Below, piece after piece: positions 10,870 through 21,536 of a DNA stretch of 64,000 bases. Below the pieces are notes generated by a model, which saw only the letters and a program-made list of their open reading frames with translations, did not search any database and was not told the DNA's origin. A program made the position numbers and the translations under genes. Within the stretch, counting starts at the first letter, position 1. Every line of letters begins with the position of its first letter. Source of the stretch: Diadophis punctatus similis (taxonomy: Eukaryota > Chordata > Lepidosauria > Squamata > Dipsadidae); contig JALIGW010000016.1 in the NCBI GenBank assembly GCA_023053685.1, forward strand, positions 9,359,501-9,423,500, read 5' to 3'.

Positions 10870-11620
10870 CACTATCAGTTGTTATAATCCAAAATTGAGA
10901 GTCAAAAATAAAACCCAGTTTTCAAATTCAAAAATTTCCCAAAGTCCAAAGGCCACAAACAGAACACAAATAACTTTCACTTCTTCTTTATTATACTTCC
11001 CAAAAGGTGCAGAGGAGAGTCAAAACTAAAATAAAATTATGCCAATTTCTAGGACAAATAGTCTTTTGTAATTTATTTATATTAGTAAAATTATCAATTA
11101 CTGTTATAATCCAAAGTCACGGAGCAGAGAATAAAAATCAATTTTCAAAATTTCCACAGGAGAAAAACCAAAAAAAAAAAAAATCAATCTTTCCAAACTT
11201 GAAACCATTTTTATATTTCCAGAGAAGTATAGAAAAAAGCCATAACTCTAAATAAAATTCTTTCCAGTGTACAAGATAGAGAACTTTTTAATTTCCACAA
11301 TCAGGAGACAGAGAAAAAAAAAATCAGTCTTCAAAGTTATAGTTTTCCATAAAAGAAAGAGCCACAAACAAACAAAGCAAAAATCACCTTCACTTTTCTT
11401 CCCAACTTCTTTAAAACGCCTTAAAAAGCCAGATCTCTAAAAAAAATACTTTCCACTTTCAAAGGCAAATAATCCTTATTTTTGTCAGTTATCAGAGAAT
11501 ATAAGAAGGACAGCCAATTTTCAATTTTCAGAACAAAGAGTTTCCATAAGAGAAAAAAACAACAACAAGCAAAACGGAAATCACTTTCACTTCTCCTCCT
11601 TCAAACGCCATATTGTTGCA
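10870..11620 (-). promoter_or_regulatory. tandem monomers in the L1 5' UTR
   Basis: Variants of a unit recur: 'gttataatccaaa' near 10879 and 11104, related 'cagg/cagagac' segments near 11296 and 11484, and 'ctttcacttctt'-type segments near 10975, 11390 and 11590. Spacing is about 190-225 bp. Repeated 5' UTR monomers carry the internal promoter in some mammalian L1 families; promoter function here is inference. Confidence 0.6.
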
Positions 11621-11759
11621 TATTAAGTGTTACTTTGTTTCTTCAAATAGAAGTTAGCCGAGGGTTTTAAAAAGAGAAAAAAAAATCCATACTTGCCCAG
11701 CAAAGCCCCTAGTTCTCTCTGTCTGCCTCTTTAACTGCACAGAAAAAAAGTTTTAAAAA

Positions 11760-12048
11760 TCCTCTTCTAGAGGCAGCGGCGGCTTCGGCGTCTAGCTCCG
11801 CAAAAGCGGAGATTTCCTGGCTCCCGGAGCTAGGGGCAGGCTACCTGGGGAGCCTTCCTTTCGCGCCCCTGGATGACTCATAGGGCGCTAGGGGGGCTCT
11901 ACCCCACCTGCCACGCTCTCCTCTCTCCCCTATGTCCGGGGCAGAGATATTCCGAGCCGCCAGACAGCTGTTCTGGCGGCCCGGCAGGGAGTCGGAAAGG
12001 CGTTCTGAAAGAAGAACGCCATCGGCGCCGAACACCAAACCGGAAGTC
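11760..12048 (-). promoter_or_regulatory. GC-rich 5' head of the ORF1-only L1
   Basis: A sharp switch from AT-rich to CpG-rich DNA ending at the right TSD; minus strand begins gacttccggtttggtgttcg. Position at the extreme 5' end suggests a CpG-rich start region for transcription. Short open frames here are not supported as genes. Confidence 0.6.
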
Positions 12049-12065
12049 AATGGCAATAGGTTCTT
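12049..12065. repeat. target-site duplication, right copy
   Basis: Exact repeat of 8487-8503, abutting the 5' end of the L1-derived element. Confidence 0.93.
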
Positions 12066-12106
12066 ATGAATGTGCAGAAGCATGCAGTATGGACAGCTTT
12101 CCCCCA

Positions 12107-12590
12107 TTATTATTATTGTTGTTGTTGTTGTTGTTGTTGTTGTTTTAATCTCTTTTATTCATTAAACGTGAAACTCAGTCAACTGAACATTTAAAAATGT
12201 GTCAAAAATACCACTGACTGGTGCTAATGGTTGATACGGGTTGCTGCCAGCGTCCTATGTATCAACCAAGTATCTTCATAAAATATATGATGTTCCGAGT
12301 AGCACAGTTTTTTGCAGTTCCGCTGGTGTTATTGCAGAAAGCTGCAATTTCTTGAAGTGTTTTGTGAAATTCTTGGACATGGTACCAAGTGCCCCGATGA
12401 CAATAGGTATCACTGTTACATGTTTCATCCATAGCCATGTAGTGTCAATGGCCAGGTCGCGATATTTCATAATTTTTTCCAGTTCTTTTTCTTTGACTCT
12501 GGCATCTCCTGGTACAGTGATATCAATAAACTGTACTCTTCGGCTCTCGACAACCGTGATATCTGGCGTGTTGTGTTCCAAATATTTCTG
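12107..12590 (-). mobile_element. R4/Dong-like LINE 3' end with restriction-like endonuclease
   Basis: The minus frame (about 12570-12276) reads EHNTPDITVVE...RVQFIDITVPGDARVKEKE..., a PD-X12-D signature of the restriction-like endonuclease at the C-terminus of R2/R4-type LINEs, followed by VTVIPIVIGALGT and ELQKTVLLGTSYIL then stop. The 3' UTR ends in an (AAC)n/(AAT)n run at 12107-12143. 5'-truncated. Assignment to R4/Dong rather than a related REL-endo clade is from memory. Confidence 0.7.
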
Positions 12591-12604
12591 ACAAAAAACT
12601 TCAC

Positions 12605-12812
12605 AAATTGTGGTCACCATGACCATGGAGTGCTGCAAAGAGTTATAAATGCAAGCTTGTAGCTGAACACCTGAAATGCAGTCACATGACTGTGTGTGGG
12701 GGAGATACCCAACCATTGGATTTAAAATCCAAGTCATAAGTACTTTTTGGGGAGTCCACTGTAACTTTGAACTCAATGAGTCAAGGATGGGTAATATTAA
12801 AGGTTTACTGTA
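12605..12812 (+). mobile_element. AGGTAGTCCTCGAC repeat, right half
   Basis: Shares 'gtcacatgac' and 'gtaactttgaac' blocks with full copies; directly abuts the R4-like fragment. Confidence 0.6.
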
Positions 12813-13253
12813 ATATAATAAAGAGCCAGTAAACTCTGCTGTTTCACTGAGAGAATCTCAGGTTTCCAGTTAGCCACTGAGTGATTTTCAGTCTATCATG
12901 TTTTCTCAGACCCAGTCTAAATCTTGGATATAAATGCAATAATTCATACCTAAAGTATATATTAATGCTGATTAATAAGCTTATCCATAAGAAGGAATAT
13001 CTGCAAGAAATCTTTCTTCAGAAAGAGAAGGCTTTAAAAGGCACAGTGATTTAAAATAATGCTTCTAGCCTAATATGAGGTATTGGCTCAATAGAACAGG
13101 ACAGCAGGAGCATCCAGGAACACAGGCGGTGTGTGGGTTAAGCCACATGGAGCATAAGCCACCAGGCATTCTTTTAAAAAACAAAATGCAAAAATTCCAG
13201 GAAGCTTATTTTTTTCCTGTTTCAGTTGATGGCTATGGAGGAATTAATTGTCC
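12813..13253. other. intronic sequence, nothing recognised
   Basis: No supported feature. Confidence 0.5.
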
Positions 13254-13498
13254 TAAAATAGCAATAGCAATAGCAATAGCACTTAGACTTACATACTGCT
13301 TCATAGTGTTTTACAGCCCTCTCTAAGTGGTTTACAGAGTAAGTATGTTGCCCCAATAATCTAAGACCCTCATTTTACTGACCTCGGAAGGATGGAAGGC
13401 TGAGTCAACTTTGAGCCGGTGAGAATCAAACTGCTGGCAAAGGGCAGGGTTAGCCTGCAAAACTGCATTCTAACCATTCTAAACCACTGTGCCACCAT
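13254..13498 (-). mobile_element. tRNA-derived SINE (main squamate family)
   Basis: Reverse complement carries a tRNA-like head and the body 'ccgaggtcagtaaaatgagg', 'gtaaaccacttagagagggc' and an (attgct)n tail. Degraded A and B boxes. Confidence 0.8.
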
Positions 13499-13849
13499 GA
13501 TTCATAATCAGCTGTAATCCTAATGTGTTGGAATCAGAGGTGGGTTAGCTATCTAATTGTCCTTTCAATCTCAGAGCCAATATATCCATATTAGAAAGGC
13601 CTAGAATTTTTTGTTTACTATTTGTGTATCACGAATGAAATGTAAAAACACATCTGCACAGGAGGTGGTCTTAGAAAAGAGCTTCCAAAGGCTAACATAA
13701 GTTGACTTTTTTACAAAAAACCTCTACTAGCATTCTTCCTTGCTTATTGCTTGCTTATTACTTATTGCTTATTGCTTATTACTACCATTTCTTCCTAGTG
13801 TGCATCTGCTGCTATTGTGGAAAATAGAAATTTTTCTGTTACTGCACAG
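13499..13849. other. intronic sequence with a short TTGCTTAT run
   Basis: Imperfect 'ttgcttatta' repeats at about 13740-13780; otherwise nothing recognised. Confidence 0.5.
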
Positions 13850-14266
13850 GTAGTCCTCGATTTACGGTTGCAATTGAGCCTGGAATTATGACCATAAATC
13901 AGGGTGGTGATTTAGTGGCTCCGCACCCAATTTTATGATCTTTTTGCAATGGTTGTTATGTGAATGCCATAGTTGTTAAGCTAACCTGTTTTCCCTAATG
14001 GGCATTTTTTTTTGGCCAGAAACTGGAAATAAACACCAGAAACTGTCAAAAAAAAAAAGCCAAAAATCATGGTGACATAGCTGCAGGACACCGCAAATGG
14101 CCCTAAGCGCTAGTCTGTTGCCAAGCACCCAAAATGCGATCACATGACTATGGTACATGTGTATGTGGCCGTTGGAACTTTGAAATTGGGTCCTAAGTAG
14201 CTCTGCAGATGTTCATCGTAACTTAGCATGGTTGCTAAGTGATCGGTTGTTAAGTGAGGACTACTC
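13850..14266 (+). mobile_element. AGGTAGTCCTCGAC repeat, interrupted near its end
   Basis: Starts caggtagtcctcgatttacg; its end (gaggactac...) is interrupted at 14266 and resumes as gactacctgta at 14910. No transposase; termini are inverted repeats of each other. Confidence 0.8.
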
Positions 14267-14909
14267 CAGTGGTGGGTTCCTGTCAGGCAGTGATTTTATA
14301 TTGCCTGTTACATGTATATGCAGGGGAGATACATCCCTATCAAATATAATGGTTTATTCCTGAGCACGTGATTAATATGTTCCTAGTATGCATGTGTACA
14401 TTCCTTTCTTTTGTTCCTCCCTTCTTCTTCTGCTTCTTTAAGGAGCAAGACCTATGTTTATAGCCAGGATGTGATTTATTTGTTTTTGTACCGAAATAAA
14501 TATTTTATACCTTAGTATTTAAACTACGGTTTTCTTTCTATAATGTCAGAGTTTCAGGAAAAGATCTATTTCGCCTCTGATGAGAGTAATTCTTATCTAA
14601 CAGTTCCTACCGGTGCTGTGCGGGATGCCGCACCGGTAGGAGCCCGGTGATGACATCATTTTTAGGCGCTTTTTTCCGGCTTCTCCGCGTCCTGAGCTGT
14701 CGGGGGAAAAGCCCTCCCACCTGCCCTTGTTTCAATACCGACCTTTATTCTTCCTCCGAAGCACAGCTGAGAAGCTCCTCAGCTGTGTTTCAGCTTGTAA
14801 TGTCATCCTAAGCATGCGCGGAAGTGAAATCGCCCGATGGAACGCAAGTTCACTTCTGCGCATACTCCGAATGCGCACCGGTAGCAAAAATAACCGGAAC
14901 CCTCCGCTG
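14267..14909. mobile_element. hAT MITE, GGTGGGTTCC family, carrying an LTR
   Basis: Ends cagtggtgggttcc and ggaaccctccgctg; flanks gactactc and gactacct agree at 6 of 8. It sits inside the last bases of the 13850 element and is itself split by a 322-bp LTR. Confidence 0.75.
14281..14602 (+). mobile_element. solo LTR, 322 bp
   Basis: TGTCAGGC...TCTAACA ends, exact 5-bp TSD gttcc at 14276-14280 and 14603-14607, and an AATAAA at about 14495. Removing it restores a continuous MITE terminus (gggttcctaccggt). Unlike the 6702/28578 LTR in sequence. Orientation from the AATAAA position. Confidence 0.85.
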
Positions 14910-14920
14910 GACTACCTGTA

Positions 14921-15323
14921 CCCTAAAAGAATGCTTGTGCATAGCGGTGCTAATGCAGGAGACCCATACTTTTTGCTTTAACAGACAAATCTCTTTGTAC
15001 TTGCTAGAATATAAAGCCTCAGAACAAAGGGATGGATGGATGGATGGACAGCTTTTTAAAAATGTATATCCACACTGTCACTCACCCACACAGCAACAGA
15101 TCTTCCTCTGTTATTTCCACAGAAGCCAAATTGTACAATATTGTTTTTAGTTTATTATTAGATTTGGAGGATTGCCTGAATCCCAGAAGATTCTGGGCAG
15201 TTTACAGTGCACACAAAAATGCAAGCATTTTTTTTTAAAGTGACCGCAGAAGGGTAAAAGAAGCAAACATATTCAAACACAACATGGAGTAACAAAGGCT
15301 CAGCACACACACACACACTTATC
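14921..15323. other. intronic sequence with small simple repeats
   Basis: (GGAT)n at about 15029-15048 and (AC)n at 15305-15318; otherwise nothing recognised. Confidence 0.5.
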
Positions 15324-15478
15324 CAGGGGTCCTGGCACCGGGGTGCGGCACGCCAGAAACTGGGCCACGCAAACAAATAAAGCCCCATTTGCAAGATGCA
15401 GGCAGTGTGCGAAACTCTGTCCCCTCTGGTCCACGGGAAAAACTCTCTCCACAGAACCAGAGCCGCTGCTCAATCCCA
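15324..15478. mobile_element. hAT MITE fragment, CAGGGGTCC type
   Basis: Begins caggggtcctggcacc, contains 'cggcacgccagaaactgggc' and 'ctctggtccacgg', ends ccgctg. Characteristic of the 'ggtccgcggaaaaa' hAT family. TSD not clear. Confidence 0.55.
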
Positions 15479-15517
15479 GGACTGGGAGCAGAGCCACTTT
15501 TTAAACATCTTTTAAAA

Positions 15518-15615
15518 CAGTGTTTCCCAACCTTGGCAACTTGAAGATTCGTTGGCTGGGGAATTCTGGGAGTTGAAGTCCAGACATCTTCAAGTTGCCA
15601 AGGTTGGGAAACACT
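15518..15615. mobile_element. palindromic hAT MITE
   Basis: Near-perfect inverted repeat, cagtgtttcccaacc to ggttgggaaacac, around 'cttcaactcccagaattc'; flanked by ttttaaaa on both sides. Confidence 0.85.
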
Positions 15616-15789
15616 TTTAAAAAGCCCTATGATGGGAACCATGCAGACCGTTAACCCTGAAGTTGGCTGAACTGTGACCATTTTCTTCTCTTTAGTTTTC
15701 TCTAGGGAGATTTCTCTTCTCACTGCTTCAGGGTTGACACAGCCTGGAGCGAAGGGGCCATGGAGGGGTGTGTGTGTAGAGATAGCTGG

Positions 15790-16105
15790 GGTATTGTAGC
15801 CTAAATAAAATTATTTCCCCTGGGAATCAAGGACGTTGGTGCAGGTGTTCAAAAGGTGGAGACTGAGGTCACCTAGCAACTGGCCTGTATGCTGATTGGA
15901 CCATGTGACTGGCGACTCTTGGGGTGGTGGTGGAAGTGACAAAGTTTTACTTTTAATTGGTTGTAAAACCGGCGGGGACTTAGAGCCGGTTTTCCACCAG
16001 GAACATGCCAATTTGATATGTCCCAATAAAATGTTCATTGAGGAAATTGCCTGCCTTGGAATTCTTATTGAATGGGATGTATTACTTGGAACCTTGACAC
16101 AGACC
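15790..16105 (+). mobile_element. possible LTR fragment
   Basis: Has a CCAAT-like 'gctgattggaccatgtg', a poly(A) signal aataaa at 16025-16030 and a terminus like ccttgacaca about 75 bp later, the order expected of an LTR. No TSD found, so boundaries and identity are tentative. Confidence 0.35.
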
Positions 16106-16507
16106 TCCCGGGGGCGGGGGGCGGTATCATTCCAGAGAGAAGTCATGATAGGGAGACTTTAAATTATCTCTTGCATTTGCTTTATTTATTGAAAAATTTA
16201 AACACAAGAAGAAGACTAATAAAAAGTAGAATAGAACAAAAAGGAAAAAAAGGAAAGGAAAAACCCAAAGGTACAAACAGAAATAATAGCAGAAAACTAG
16301 AAAGGAAAGGAAAATGATATAAAGTGGCTTCTGATCTTTACATGAGTCATAAGTACAATTATAAGTTGACCTCTCTCTCTCTCTCTCTAATTACATTGTG
16401 ACTCTTCTTTCTGTATTTTATACTATCCAATAATCAAAACCATAAATCATATGTTCGTTTTTTTCTGTTTTATACAAAAACTTCAAAGGGGTTTTCAGTC
16501 ACCAATA
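16106..16507. other. AT-rich intronic sequence, nothing recognised
   Basis: Purine-rich and a short (CT)n run at about 16373-16388. Confidence 0.5.
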
Positions 16508-16515
16508 CTCCCTTT

Positions 16516-17041
16516 CAGGGGCGGGCTCCTAATTTTTTTATTACCACTCTGTGGGCGTGGCTTATTTTGTGGGTGTGGCTTGCTGGTCATGTGACCGGGT
16601 GGGCGTGGCTTCTTGGACTGCTGAAGGGAGGGGAACTGAGATAGGTCCTGCCGCCCATTCCCCCTCCCCTCAGCAGCTCGAGAAGCCTTGAACGTGCGAA
16701 AATGCCTGGGATCATCACCGCACGTCGTGGCTTCTCGGACTGCTGAAGGGAGGGGAATGGAGATAGCTCCTGCCGCCCATTCTTTCAGCGCCTCACACGC
16801 TCCCTCAGCCATCCTCCCCTGCTTGGACTCACTGTGGGGTAGGAAGGCAGCGCATGCGCAGTGCCGGAAGCTCAGCTTCTGGGCATGCGCAGAAGAAAAT
16901 TTTTTTAAAAATGTAAAAAACATTTTTTTTAAAAATGGCGGTGCCCAGGCACCGGCAACCGACCGCACCGGTAGTGTGACATCACCAGCGGGCCACTACC
17001 GGTGCTATAGAGTGGACCGCACCTGTAGGAACCCACCACTG
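16516..17041. mobile_element. hAT MITE, GGTGGGTTCC family
   Basis: Ends caggggcgggctcct and aggaacccaccactg; exact 8-bp TSD ctcccttt at 16508-16515 and 17042-17049. GC-rich interior contains an internal duplication of 'cttctcggactgctgaaggg'. Open frames across it are not genes. Confidence 0.85.
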
Positions 17042-17053
17042 CTCCCTTTTCAA

Positions 17054-17271
17054 TGACCCTGTAGTCCCTTAATTTGGGATACAGTTGGGGGGACTGGATG
17101 GAGCTGAGTGTTTACTGTCCAGATGCCCTTCCCGATGTGGAATTTGCAGTAGATTTTTTTTTCTTTGTGCCCTAGGAGAGAAACATCTGCTACTACTTAG
17201 GATTGAACTCTCAACCTTCCCAGGGGGAGGTGAGAGTCTTCAACACTAGGCTACCACACCACTCCCATTTT
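17054..17271 (-). mobile_element. tRNA-headed SINE, second tail type
   Basis: Reverse complement: a tRNA-like head ending in 'gttcaatcctaag', then 'gaagggcatctggacagtaa' and 'cactcagctccatcc'. Relatives at 23193-23404 and 56657-56886. Confidence 0.7.
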
Positions 17272-17335
17272 CAATCACCAATAAATATAGATCAAACAAG
17301 GCCATTTGGGTGAGTTCTGTCAGTTTCATTAAACC

Positions 17336-17470
17336 CAGGGGTTTCCAAACTTGGCAAGTTTAAGACTTGTGGACTTCAACTCCCAGAATTCTTCAGCTAA
17401 CCATGCTGGCTGTGGAATTCTGGGAGTTGAAGTCCACAAGTCTTATACTTGCCAAATTTGGAGACTCCTG
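17336..17470. mobile_element. palindromic hAT MITE
   Basis: caggggtttccaaac...gtttggagactcctg-type termini around 'gacttcaactcccagaatt'; flanks attaaacc and cattaacc are a decayed 8-bp TSD. Confidence 0.7.
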
Positions 17471-17488
17471 CATTAACCGTTCCTCTAG

Positions 17489-17907
17489 CAGGGGTGTCAA
17501 ACTGGCCTGTGGGTTGGATGGATCACCCCAGCTCTGCAAAGCAGAGGTGTGTTCCTGCCGGTACGCTCTTACCTGTTGGTCGCCGCAGAGCCGAAGAATC
17601 TGGTGGCGTTCGCGGTGCGGGGCTTCCCCCGCCCGCCTGGACGCCACCATTTGTGTTCTTTTGCCCTCTGTGCAAGCAGAACGCTTTGCGCATGCGCAGA
17701 GGGAAAAAATGCAAATGGCGGCGTCTAGGCGGGCGGGGGAAAGCGGGCGGAGGAAGCCCCACGCTGCGAACGCCACCGGCTTCTTCGGTTCTGCGGCGAC
17801 CAACAGGTAAGAGCGTACCGGCAGGAACCCACCTCTGCTGCAAAGGCAAAAAAACATTGCGATATGTCACGTGATGTCACGTGACGCGATCAAGTTTAAC
17901 ACCCATG
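17489..17907. mobile_element. hAT MITE, CAGGGGTGTCAAAC family, hosting another MITE
   Basis: Ends caggggtgtcaaact and agtttaacacccatg; contains the complete GGTGGGTTCC-family insertion at 17542-17837. Confidence 0.75.
17542..17837. mobile_element. hAT MITE, GGTGGGTTCC family, long palindrome
   Basis: Exact 8-bp TSD ctgcaaag (17534-17541 and 17838-17845). Both arms mirror each other for over 100 bp ('cggtacgctcttacctgttg' and complement), making a long hairpin with a small central loop. Overlapping frames on both strands reflect the palindrome. Confidence 0.9.
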
Positions 17908-17959
17908 CTCTATTGTAGGTTTTGCCAAATCTTTCCATCTTTGTACATTGTAATTATTT

Positions 17960-18600
<641 letters not shown>

Positions 18601-19298
18601 TCTGCATTTCCAAAAAGCAGCTATTTTTTCCAGGATTCTCACCAATGCTTCCTAGCTCCTGCATCTCTTATTAAAGTCTTATTCTGTGCTGTGAAAAATG
18701 AGCAGAGTCCTGTAGATTTTCAGCCCCTTTATATAAATTCTGTTTTTCAAAAAGGCTATTTTGGGAGAATGTCATCTTTTGAGACCATTTGGACCTGTAG
18801 CTTTGAAACATGCTTGCCCTTTTATTTTCCAGATTTATTTTCTTTTCACAGCAAATTGGCTGACATTTATTGGTGCAGGACACTTCCACCATCTCCCTTA
18901 ATATGATCCCTTGCATTTCTGACATTTTTACTCCTACAGCTTAAGGCATCACAAATCAATAGAAGAAAAAAAGGGGCTAAACTTGTTGTCTTGGGGTTTG
19001 GAGCTATTGTACGTTATGTAACACCACGGCATTGTCTATAAATAACCTGAATTGTAACAGTAAGTCTGATGCTGTGAAGAACAATGTCTCTTGACAATTC
19101 ATTCTGAGGGAATTCAACTATGGAAGCTTAGACAAAAAGGTGTATTTCATAGAGAAAGAAATTTCTGAACCTATCTTTCTGAACTATTTAAATTTCCCAT
19201 GCAATTTTCTTACAATAGGCAACCGTGTAGCTCTTTTTTAGCACATAATTATATGGAATTGGGTGGGAGATTTTCCACTTGAAGCCTATAATATCTTC
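18601..19298. other. intronic sequence, nothing recognised
   Basis: No supported feature. Confidence 0.5.
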
Positions 19299-19589
19299 TG
19301 TAATCTCTCTAGTTTAATGAAAAGAAGGACTAGGGGTGACATGATAACAGTGTTCCAATATTTGAGGGGCTGCCACAAAGAAGATGACATCAACCTATTC
19401 TCCAAAGCACCTGAAGGCAGAACAAGAAGCAATGTATGGAAACTAATCAAGGAGAGAAGCAACTTAGAACTAAGGAAAAATGTATTGACACCTAGAACAA
19501 TTAATCAGTGGAACAGAAGTTGTAGGTGCTCCAACATTTGAAGTTTTTAAGAATAGATTAGCCCACCAGTTGAATGAAATGGTATAGGG
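19299..19589 (+). mobile_element. CR1 LINE 3' fragment
   Basis: Plus-strand translation [20 protein letters not shown] and KLIKERSNLELRKNVLTPRT is the CR1 ORF2 C-terminus. Interrupted near its 3' end at 'ggtatagggc' by the MITE at 19590. Confidence 0.85.
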
Positions 19590-19865
19590 CAGGGGTGGGT
19601 TCTAACTTACCTCGCTGCCGGTTCGCTTCCTTCCGCGCCCCGCGTGCACGCATGCGCAGTACCAAAAAAGAAAATTTTTCGGCATCCACAGGCTCCAGAG
19701 GGTTTCCTAAAGCCTGGGGAGGGTGAAAATGGCCTCCTCCTGCCCTCCAGAAGGCCGAAAATCAGCTGGCCAGCGCGCATATGCGTGCTGGAGCTGACAT
19801 AGGGCAAAGCCTCAGATATGGCTCTGCATGCCACCTGTGGTACCTGTTCCATAGGTTTGCCATCC
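19590..19865. mobile_element. chimeric hAT MITE
   Basis: Left end caggggtgggttctaac belongs to the GGTGGGTTCC family, right end ccataggtttgccatc to the GATGGCGAACC family. No matching TSD was found, so it may be a recombinant or two abutting truncated copies. Confidence 0.55.
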
Positions 19866-20190
19866 CGGTGCTAGTCGTTCCTGACTCTAGGGGGCGGTGC
19901 TCATCTCTATTTCTAACCTGAAGAGCCAGCGCTGTCTGATGACAATTCCGTGGTCATGTGGCCGGCATGACTAAACGCCAAAGGTGCACGGAACGCTGTT
20001 ACCTTCCCACCAAGATGGTCCCTATTTTTATACTTGCATTTTTACATGCTTTCGAACTGCTAGTTTGGCAGAAGCTGAGGCAAGTAACGGGATCTCACTC
20101 CGTTATGTGGCACTAGGGATTCGAACCGCCGAACTGCCAACCTTTCTGATCGATAAGCTCAGCGTCTTAGCCACTAAGCCACTGCGTCCC
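19866..20190 (-). mobile_element. Sauria SINE
   Basis: Reverse complement: a tRNA-like head with B box 'ggttcgaatccctagtgcca', a middle 'gcaagtataaaaataggg' and the tail 'cgccccctagagtcaggaac'. This is the signature of squamate Sauria SINEs, whose tail matches Bov-B LINEs. Confidence 0.85.
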
Positions 20191-20220
20191 ATTCTCCTCT
20201 TATTTCCCCATATTCTGGAC

Positions 20221-20615
20221 CAGGGGTCTGCAACCCGCGGCTCTGGAGCCGCATGTGGCTCTTTCATCCCTCTGCTGTGGCTCCGTCGCTCAAAATATGC
20301 ATTGCAATCACCAATGTGCGACACCCACCGGCACGTGATTTATTGAGCTTTTCGACCCATCTTTTTTTTTTCGGAGTTCAAAATGTTTTTGTTGCATGCA
20401 GAAATAAAAATGTGTTTTCTCTGTAGCAGTTCATTGATTTCATAAATGCAACACACACTATAGTTTTTTTATACATAGCATAAAGGTAAAAAAATGATAT
20501 ATGCAGTATTATCTTCATTTTAGATGTCAAAAGGGTTTTGTGGCTCCTGGTGTTTTCTTTTCTGTGGGAAACAGGTCCAAATGGCTCTTTGAGTGTTTAA
20601 GGTTGCCGATCCCTG
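20221..20615. mobile_element. hAT MITE, CAGGGGTCTGCAACC family
   Basis: Ends caggggtctgcaacc and ggttgccgatccctg with exact 8-bp TSD ttctggac at 20213-20220 and 20616-20623. No transposase frame. Confidence 0.9.
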
Positions 20616-20623
20616 TTCTGGAC

Positions 20624-21536
20624 TGAGGGAAAGAAATGGGTAGCTATGTCTAGATCCCACCTACAAGTTTTTCACCCTTTTTTAGGAGCTCATTTGAATA
20701 ACGTGGAGAGCGAAAGGAATCCAAGAAGGTGTAGACTATAACATGTGCCTCTCGGCATAATTAGAAACACATGATCCTAACAGTTTCAGAGTTTGATTTT
20801 GATTTGCATTTCTGTTTGTGAATATACAAAGTGATTAAAAACAATGAAACTTTACAAAAATAATTAGAAGCAATAATCGTAAAACAAACAGTTCAAACCC
20901 ATACCAGATGAAAACCAAATCCAAAGCAACAGGTTAAAAACAGCAGGCTGAATATTCAGACGTTTACATTTCCAGCTCAAAAGTGGAAAACAAAATGCTG
21001 GCTATATTATATGTTCCCTTGTAAGGGTGGGAAATACGCATGGTGTACTTGTTCTGCTGTTGATTTTATAATGCATGGAAACAAGCTGTTCTGGTACTTT
21101 TAATAGAAAACCAGGACATTATTGTTATTATTACATGCTGGGTCTTTATTATTATACTTTCATTCCCTAGACTGTAGTACTTCTCTTTTTAATTTTGAAT
21201 ATTAAACAAAACTTGTGATACTGGTTAGTGACACCATAAACATGCTACAGTAATCTATACTCATATATTTATGATGCTATCAATATTTATTAAAAACATT
21301 AGTAGCACAGGAAAAGAAAAGTCTGTGTATATTTATTATTTTATAACGCTTTACCCAGAAAATGTTTTATTAAAAAATCTAAATTGGAAATGTTTAGCTT
21401 TGAGAGGGAAAGAACAGAGATGATGGCAATCTTGAAATACCTGAGGATGTCACATTGAAAGTAGTCAAAATCTCTACTCTTGTCTTTTTGGAATACAGGG
21501 CATAAAATAATACAATTAAGTTATAGGAAAATTAGG
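20624..21536. other. AT-rich intronic sequence, nothing recognised
   Basis: No coding frame or repeat family identified. Confidence 0.5.

Larger units (their letters stand above)
8504..12048 (-). mobile_element. complete ORF1-only L1 (HAL1-like) retrotransposon
   Basis: A 3.55-kb minus-strand insertion bounded by an exact 17-bp TSD. Reading 5' to 3': a GC-rich head (12048 to about 11760), a 5' UTR of diverged tandem units (about 11620-10870), an intact 367-codon ORF1 (10830-9727), then 1.22 kb of AT-rich sequence with a diverged tandem array and an AAT run, a G-rich stretch (about 8600-8555) like the G-tract of L1 3' UTRs, and an AATAAAAAATTAAAAAATAA-type tail. No reverse transcriptase or endonuclease frame exists anywhere inside. 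It therefore either arose as an ORF1-only element mobilised by L1 ORF2 protein in trans, as mammalian HAL1 is thought to be, or is a one-off L1 with ORF2 deleted. Confidence 0.85.

Noticed and set aside
8504..12048. Ordinary 5'-truncated L1
   Set aside because: The 5' UTR and ORF1 are present and the TSD encloses both ends; what is missing is internal (ORF2).
16495..17874. Several 100-155-codon frames on both strands
   Set aside because: All fall in CpG-rich palindromic MITEs; mirrored arms give mirrored frames.
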